The notes below the pieces were generated by a model. That model saw only the letters and a list, made by a program, of their open reading frames with translations. It did not search any database and was not told the DNA's origin. DNA of 64,000 bases from CATQHP01 sp965214915 (lineage in GTDB: Bacteria > Acidobacteriota > Terriglobia > Bryobacterales > UBA6623): positions 186,001-250,000 of the forward strand of contig CBDCCP010000002.1 of assembly GCA_965214915.1 (NCBI GenBank), read 5' to 3'. Positions 59,216 to 64,000 of the stretch are shown here, piece by piece. Each line of letters opens with the position of its first letter. Position 1 is the first letter of the stretch. The translations under genes and the position numbers were made by a program.

Positions 59216-61424
59216 CCGCTGGGCGGCGCCGGCCGCCCTCGCCCTCGCCCTCGCTTTTCCCGCGGCGGCGCAACTGACTCCGGCCGGCAATCAGCGCTTC
59301 CAACAGGGCGCCGCCGGCATCCTCGGCAATTACGAGGGCAACGACCGCTTCGCCCATGCGCTGGCCGCCGGCGACTTCAACGGCGACGGCTTCGACGATC
59401 TGGCCGTCGGCGCGCCGGGCGAAAGCGGGGCGCGGGGCATCGTCCACGCGATCTACTCCGACGGCGCCGGGCTGACCGCGCAGGGCAACCAAACCTGGGA
59501 GCAGGGCGCCGCCGGCATCGACGGCAACGCCGAGCGCGGCGACCAGTTCGGCATCGCCCTCGGCGCGGGGGACTTCAACGCCGACGGCTATTGCGACCTG
59601 GCCGCCGGGGCCAACGGCGAGGACGGCGGCAGGGGCATCGTCCACGTCATCTACGGCTCCGCGCAGGGCTTGACGGCGGACGGCAACCAGGCCTGGCGGC
59701 AGGGGCACGACGGGCTGCGCGGCGAGGCCGAGAGCGGCGATCTGTTCGGCACGGCGCTCGCTACCGGCGACTTCAACGGCGACGGCTACGACGACCTCGC
59801 CGCCGGCGCGCCGGGCGAAAACAACAACGGCGGCATGGTCTCCATCGTTTTCGGCTCGAGCCGCGGGCTCGTCGCCAACGGCAACCAGATCCGGCGCCAG
59901 GGCGAGGACGGCTTGCGCGGCGACACCGAGCGCAACGATTTCTTCGCCGCGGCGTTGGCCGCCGGCGACTTCAACGGCGACGGCTACGACGATCTGGTCG
60001 CCGGCACGCCGGGCGAAAACGGCGGCCGCGGCACGGTCAACATGATCCTGGGCTCCTCGGGCGGCCCGATCGCCAACGGCAACCGCCGCTTCGAGCAAGA
60101 CAACGACGGCCTGCCCGACGACCGCGAAGGCGGCGACGGTTTCGGCGGCGTGCTCGCCGCCGGCGATTTCAACGGCGACGGCTACGCCGATCTGGCCGCG
60201 GCGTCGATCGGCGAAAACGGCGGCGAGGGCAACGTCATCGTCATTCCCGGCACGCGCCAGGCGCTGACCGGCGCGGGCAGCCGCCGTTGGCGGCAAGACC
60301 AGGACGGCCTGCCCGACCGGCGCGAAGACGGCGACCGCTTCGGCAGCGCGCTCGTTTCCGCCGACTTCGACGGCGACCGCTACGACGATCTGGCCGTCGG
60401 CGTCCGCGGCGAAGACGGCAACCGCGGCCTGCTGCACGTCCTGCCGGGCAGCCCGCGCGGCCTGAGCGGAAACGGCAACCGGGTTTTTGCGCAAGGAGCG
60501 AGCGGGCTGAGCGACCGGGCCGAAACGGGGGACGATTTCACCTTCGCCCTGGCCGCCGGCAATTTCGGCGGGGACGCCGGCGACGATCTGGCCGTCGGCG
60601 CGCCGGGCGAAGACGACGACCGCGGCATCGTGCATATCCTTTTCGGCGACGCCGTCCCCAGACCGCATATCGCCGCGATCGTCGGCGCCGGCGGCGGCCT
60701 GCCCGCGGTGACCGACGCCTCGTACAACGCCGTCTTGACGCTGTGGGGGTCGGAGTTCGTCCTGGACGACGCCGCGGCGCAAGACCCCGCCGACGCCGGG
60801 CCGGGCCTGCCCACCGAGCGCAACGGCGTCTGCGTGGAGATGGACGGAATCCGCGCGCCGATTTTCGCCGCGTTCCCCGGGCAGATCAACGCGCAAGCCG
60901 CGCTGCAGCCCGGACAAACGCGCGCCGCGGTGCGCGTGCTGGCCAATTGCGGCCGGGCCGACGAAATCGACAGCGACCCTTTCGAGCTGCCGGTCGCGCC
61001 GGCCGCCCCGCAGTTTTTCTACTTCGTTGCGGCGCCTGACGGCAGCGGCCCGATCGCCGCGCTGAACGAGACCACGGGGCGCCTGGTGGGCGCCGCCGGG
61101 CTGCTGCCCGCAGCGGAGTTCGCGCCGGCGGCGGCGGACGACGTGGTGACGGCGTTCATGACCGGCCTGGGCGCCACCGAGCCTTTGCTGCAGCCGGGCG
61201 AGCTTGCCGCAGCCGCGGCGCAAACGGCGCTGCCGGTTGCCGCCTCCGTCGGCGGCGTCGCCGTCGAGCTGTTTTACGCGGGCGCGGCGCCGGGCTTCGC
61301 CGGACTCTATCAAGTCAGTTTCCGCATTCCGCGGGGATTGGCCGCGGGCGACGCCGCAGTCGGCGTGACCGTCGGCGAAGCCGCCGCCCCGGCCGGCGGA
61401 TTTATAACAGTGGATAGTGAATAG
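59172..61424 (+). CDS. Secreted FG-GAP (integrin-alpha-like) protein with TIGR03437-like C-terminus
   Basis: 750 residues. WAAPAALALALAFPAAAQ is a signal peptide; its own start codon is missing and the frame begins at a TTG within the preceding repeat. Seven FG-GAP repeats follow (GDFNGDGFDDLAVGAPGESG type, with calcium-binding DxNxDGxxD loops), forming a beta-propeller. Residues about 500-745 (GVCVEMDGIRAPIFAAFPGQ, INAQAALQPGQTRAAVRVL, AAPQFFYF, ATEPLLQPGE, GGVAVELFYAGAAPGFAGLY) correspond to TIGR03437, abundant in Acidobacteriota. The stop TAG is heptad-derived (GTGGATAGTGAATAG). Confidence 0.85.
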   Translation: MLSTFHFPLFTWPARRWAAPAALALALAFPAAAQLTPAGNQRFQQGAAGILGNYEGNDRFAHALAAGDFNGDGFDDLAVGAPGESGARGIVHAIYSDGAGLTAQGNQTWEQGAAGIDGNAERGDQFGIALGAGDFNADGYCDLAAGANGEDGGRGIVHVIYGSAQGLTADGNQAWRQGHDGLRGEAESGDLFGTALATGDFNGDGYDDLAAGAPGENNNGGMVSIVFGSSRGLVANGNQIRRQGEDGLRGDTERNDFFAAALAAGDFNGDGYDDLVAGTPGENGGRGTVNMILGSSGGPIANGNRRFEQDNDGLPDDREGGDGFGGVLAAGDFNGDGYADLAAASIGENGGEGNVIVIPGTRQALTGAGSRRWRQDQDGLPDRREDGDRFGSALVSADFDGDRYDDLAVGVRGEDGNRGLLHVLPGSPRGLSGNGNRVFAQGASGLSDRAETGDDFTFALAAGNFGGDAGDDLAVGAPGEDDDRGIVHILFGDAVPRPHIAAIVGAGGGLPAVTDASYNAVLTLWGSEFVLDDAAAQDPADAGPGLPTERNGVCVEMDGIRAPIFAAFPGQINAQAALQPGQTRAAVRVLANCGRADEIDSDPFELPVAPAAPQFFYFVAAPDGSGPIAALNETTGRLVGAAGLLPAAEFAPAAADDVVTAFMTGLGATEPLLQPGELAAAAAQTALPVAASVGGVAVELFYAGAAPGFAGLYQVSFRIPRGLAAGDAAVGVTVGEAAAPAGGFITVDSE

Positions 61425-61480
61425 TGGATAGTGGATAGTGGATAGTGGATAGTGAATAGTGGATAGCAAGACAACGCCGC
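61405..61480 (+). repeat. Heptad array after the FG-GAP gene
   Basis: Seven AGTGGAT/AGTGAAT units ending AGCAAGACAACGCCG; the first supplies the stop codon of the FG-GAP gene. Confidence 0.92.
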
Positions 61481-61483
61481 CGT

Positions 61484-61565
61484 GCAGGAGGCGCGCATCG
61501 TGGCCGGTCACAGCGTCGCCGCCAAGATCGACGCGCACAAAGAAGCCTTCGGAGCCGCGCTGCGG
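61484..61565 (+). pseudogene. Decayed fragment of the 63645 coiled-coil/TM gene
   Basis: CAGGAGGCGCGCATCGTGG and VAGHSVAAKIDAHKEAF mirror CAGGAGGTTCGCATCATGG and MADHNVAAAIDA / KIDAQK of the intact gene at 63645. The fragment keeps the ribosome-binding region and the first codons but has an internal deletion. Confidence 0.65.
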
Positions 61566-61569
61566 GCCT

Positions 61570-62060
61570 CGGCCGTTAGCGGCGGCTGCGCCGCCGCTGT
61601 GGATAGTGAATAGTGGATAGTGAATAGCAAGACCGGCCCCCTAGCTCATTTGCGGCGGTTGTAGGCGGAGCGCGTCTCGGCCCTGCCGCCGGCCACGGCG
61701 CGCCTCCGGCGCGGCAAGTGGATAGTGAATAGCAAGACAACGCCGCCGCAGCGCGTCTTGCTCGAAGCCGGAGCCGCGGAGAATATCGGCGTACGCCGCC
61801 GCGCAGGAGCCGCGCTGCGGGCCTCGGCCGTTAGCGGCGGCTGCGCCGCCGCTGTGGATAGTGAATAGTGGATAGTGAATAGCAAGACAACGCCGCCGCA
61901 GCGTGTCTTGCTCGAAGCCGGAGCCGCGGAGAATATCGGCGTACGCCGCCGCGCAGGAGCCGCGCTGCGGGCCTCGGCCGTTAGGCGCCCGCGCTGTTAA
62001 ACTATCCACTATCCACTATCCACTATCCACTGGGCCCCACAGCGGCCCCCACAGCGGCCC
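61570..62060 (+). repeat. Long direct repeats with composite units
   Basis: A 100-115-bp block (ACAACGCCGCCGCAGCG, GAAGCCGGAGCCGCGG, GTACGCCGCCGCGC) is present at 61738-61852 and 61887-61985, and its second half (GGAGCCGCGCTGCGGGCC) also at 61552-61600. The blocks are separated by palindromes (GCGGCGGCTGCGCCGCC) and AGTGGATAGTGAATAGCAAG runs. At 61640-61700 there is a shortened copy of the 3' end of gpV (CTAGCTCATTTGCGGCGGTT). No functional gene is seen before the methylthiotransferase. Confidence 0.85.
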
Positions 62061-63433
62061 CCACACTTTCGCCGTCAAAAACTTCGGCTGCCGCACGGCG
62101 CAGGCCGACGGGGCGGCCATCGCCGCCGACCTCGCCGCGCGGGGGCTGGCCGCCGTCGCGCCCCGCGACGCAGCCGACGTGTACGTGGTCAACGCCTGCA
62201 CCGTCACCGCCGAGGCGGACCGCGACGCGCGCCGCGAAATCCGCCGCCTGCGCCGCGAGAATCCTCGCGCGGCCATTCTCGTGACCGGCTGCTACGCCCA
62301 ACGCAAGCCCCAAGAGCCGGCCGCCCTCGACGGCGTGCAATGGGTCGTCGGCAATGCCCACAAAGCGGCCATCGGCGAGATCGTCGCCCCGCGCCTGGTG
62401 CAGATCGCGGGCGCCGAACAGGCCGCCGGCCTGGCCTATCACGGGCAAATCCCCGCCGGCGGCTTGCTGGTCGGCGCAATCGAGCGGCAAACGCGGTTGA
62501 CGACGCAGCCGGTCTTCGACGCCGGCGCCGATTGCAGCCGCCCCAACGTCAAGGTGCAGGACGGCTGCAACAACCGCTGCTCGTTCTGCATCATTCCCGC
62601 GGTGCGCGGCCCCAGCCGCAGCGCCCCGGCGGAAAAGCGTGATCCGGCAGGTGCGCGCGCTCGCCGCCGCTTACCCGGAAGTGGTGCTGACCGGCATCAA
62701 TCTGGGCCGCTGGGGGCGCGACCTGGAGGGCCGCCCGCGCTTCGCCGCCCTGCTGCGGCGCCTGCTCGACGAGACGCCGATCCGCAAGCTGCGCCTCAGC
62801 TCCGTCGAGCCGATGGATTGGACGGCGGAATTGATCGCGCTGCTGGCCGCCTCGCCGCGCATCGCCCGCCACGCGCATCTGCCCTTGCAGTCGGCCGCGG
62901 ACGCCGTGCTCAAGAAAATGCGCCGGCGCTACCGGGCGCGCCACTACGCGCAGCGCCTGCTGGCCATCCGCGAGGCGCTGCCCGACGCCGCCATCGGCGC
63001 CGACGTCATGGTCGGCTTCCCCGGCGAAACGGACGACGACTTCGCCCAAACCCGCGACTTCATCGCGCGCATGCCGTTCACCTACCTGCACGTGTTTCCC
63101 TTCTCCGCGCGCGAAGGCACGGAGGCGGCGGCGCACGGCGGGCAAGTCCCCGCCGGCGTCAAAAAAGAACGCAGCCGCATCCTGCGCGAGCTGATCGCCG
63201 CGAAAAACCGGGCCTTCCGCGAGCGTTTTCTAGGGCGCGAGCTGGCCGCCGTTTCGCTGTCGCCGCGCGGCGCTGCGAGCCGGGCGCTTACCGACAACTT
63301 CATCGCCGTCAAGCTGGATGCGCCCGACTTGCCGGCCAGGCGGGCGATCCGCGTGCGCCTCCACGCGCTCGACGCAGAGGGCGCCCGCGGCGCGGTGGTG
63401 GCGGACAGGCCGGTGGAGACTGGTGGAGACTAG
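61903..63433 (+). CDS. mtaB: MtaB-like tRNA methylthiotransferase, start eroded and one-base frameshift
   Basis: Radical-SAM methylthiotransferase acting on t6A37 of tRNA. UPF0004 domain cysteines in AVKNFGCRTAQADG, VVNACTVTAEADRDAR and LVTGCYAQRKPQEP; radical-SAM cluster CNNRCSFC (about 62566); then GINLGRWGRDLEGRPR, LRLSSVEPMDWTAELIALL, HLPLQSAADAVLKKMRRRY, GADVMVGFPGETDDDFAQTR, and a TRAM-like end. An extra C near 62637 shifts the frame at SAPAEK/VIRQVRALAAAYPE. No ATG, GTG or TTG lies between the conserved N-terminus (about 62062) and the GTG at 61903; the intervening sequence is repeat-derived. MtaB rather than MiaB is suggested by FAVKNFGC and length. Confidence 0.78.
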
Positions 63434-63580
63434 TGGAGAGTGGAGAGTGGAAAGTGGAGAGTGGAAAGTGAAAAGTGGAAAGTGGAAAGTGGAAAGTGAA
63501 GAGTGGAGAGTGGAGAGTGGAGACCGGAGACCGGTCGCCTCGCGCCGGTGGATAGCGGATAGCAAGACAACGCGGCGCGC
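63415..63580 (+). repeat. Heptad array after mtaB
   Basis: GTGGAGACTGGTGGAGACTAG, over a dozen AGTGGAG, AGTGGAA and AGTGAAA units, GACCGGAGACCGGTCGCC, CGCGCCGGTGGATAGC and AGCAAGACAACGCGG. The array provides the mtaB stop TAG. Confidence 0.92.
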
Positions 63581-63644
63581 CCCGCTATGCTGAAAACCGC
63601 GCCCGGCCCGGCGGCGTCAGCCGCCCCGGCAGGAGGTTCGCATC

Positions 63645-63845
63645 ATGGCCGATCACAACGTCGCCGCCGCGATAGACGCCTTGCGCATCGAGTTGAACGA
63701 TAAGATCGACGCCCAAAGAGAAGTTCTCGGCGCCAAGATCGACGCGCAGAAGGGCATGATCTGGACGCTCATCGTCATCCTCGGCACGGCGGTTCTGGGC
63801 GACCTGGCGGGCTTGGCCGCCCTGCTCTACGAAGTCTTCAGCTAG
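63645..63845 (+). CDS. Small coiled-coil protein with one transmembrane helix
   Basis: 66 residues with CAGGAGGTTCGCATC before the ATG. MADHNVAAAIDALRIELNDK, IDAQREVLGAKIDAQKG is a coiled coil; MIWTLIVILGTAVLGDLAGLAALLYEVF a membrane helix. Not recognised; the layout resembles DUF1640-like proteins or small phage/plasmid accessory proteins. A decayed copy is at 61484-61565. Confidence 0.65.
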   Translation: MADHNVAAAIDALRIELNDKIDAQREVLGAKIDAQKGMIWTLIVILGTAVLGDLAGLAALLYEVFS

Positions 63846-64000
63846 TGAAAAGTGGAAAGTGAAAAGTGGAAAGTGAAGACCGGTCGCTTCGCGCCGGCGG
63901 CCGGTGAATAGCGGCCGGCAAGACAACGCGGCGCGCGGCGCGCAGCGGCCTGCTAAACTATCCACTATTCACTATCCACCGGCGCGCGGCGGCGCGCCCA
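63846..64000 (+). repeat. Composite repeats at the right end of the window
   Basis: AGTGAAAAGTGGAAAGTG, GAAGACCGGTCGCTTCGCGC, GCAAGACAACGCGGC, then an opposite-facing TTAAACTATCC-like AAACTATCCACTATTCACTA and a final GGCGCGCGGCGGCGCGCC palindrome. No gene is seen. Confidence 0.9.

Noticed and set aside
59196..61538. A 780-codon frame antisense to the FG-GAP gene
   Set aside because: Produced by high GC and regular repeats; no recognisable domain, whereas the sense strand has FG-GAP repeats.

Overview
The window is GC-rich bacterial DNA from a repeat-laden, IS-rich chromosome. The best taxonomic clue is the 59-61 kb FG-GAP protein: its C-terminal region reads like TIGR03437, a domain abundant in Acidobacteriota of the Solibacter/Bryobacter type. 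An acidobacterium is therefore my first guess, but this is inference from one domain. Three ankyrin-repeat genes, three collagen-like genes, toxin-antitoxin remnants and at least six IS families recall host-associated or otherwise expanded genomes. No rRNA, tRNA or CRISPR could be supported.

Layout. 1-6 kb: a membrane-anchored serine hydrolase, a small secreted protein, decayed IS110 and IS5 remnants, an oxidoreductase beheaded by a dispersed repeat, a 2OG-Fe(II) oxygenase, and a complete IS630 element. 6.4-12.2 kb (minus strand): a fibre-like operon of a phage-type tail protein, a beta-propeller/repeat/collagen protein and two further collagen-like proteins, with an IS1634 element inserted just before the propeller gene. 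12.2-17.8 kb: duplicated oxygenase and terminase fragments, an IS21 element, and hicB with a truncated hicA. 17.8-23.3 kb: an orphan type III-like restriction helicase-nuclease, an IS1202/ISNCY-type element with a 16-bp target duplication, and a DinJ/YafQ-type toxin-antitoxin pair.

24.3-46.1 kb is a Mu/P2-like contractile-tailed prophage. A plus-strand module (M15 endolysin, holin-like protein, DUF2730, terminase, portal) converges on a minus-strand module (protease/scaffold, decoration, capsid, DUF1320, gpV spike, gpE/E' chaperone with a -1 slippery site, tape measure, gpX, gpD). From 39.9 kb a second plus-strand module carries tail I, a coiled-coil fibre, sheath, tube, gpW/25 and gpJ. I see no Mu transposase, gpF minor head protein or repressor here, so the prophage is incomplete or partly elsewhere. 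A 502-bp block holding a small antisense lipoprotein gene and a copy of the tape-measure start is tandemly triplicated.

46.6-64 kb is mainly chromosomal: a thioesterase, ankyrin genes, nitronate monooxygenase, methyltransferase, purM-purN, tyrS, an integrase/DUF29/plasmid RepA island, the FG-GAP protein and an mtaB-like methylthiotransferase.

The most striking feature is a dispersed composite repeat present at more than 20 places, in prophage and chromosome alike. It consists of a GC palindrome, then a run of 7-bp units (AGTGGAT, AGTGGAG, AGTGGAA, AGTGAAA), then a conserved AGCAAGAC end. Copies carry scraps of neighbouring gene ends, form inverted ends around a four-helix-bundle gene, and abut or replace the start codons of several genes, including purM and mtaB. 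Many genes also carry single-base indels in G/C runs; whether these are decay or sequencing error cannot be decided from the sequence alone.
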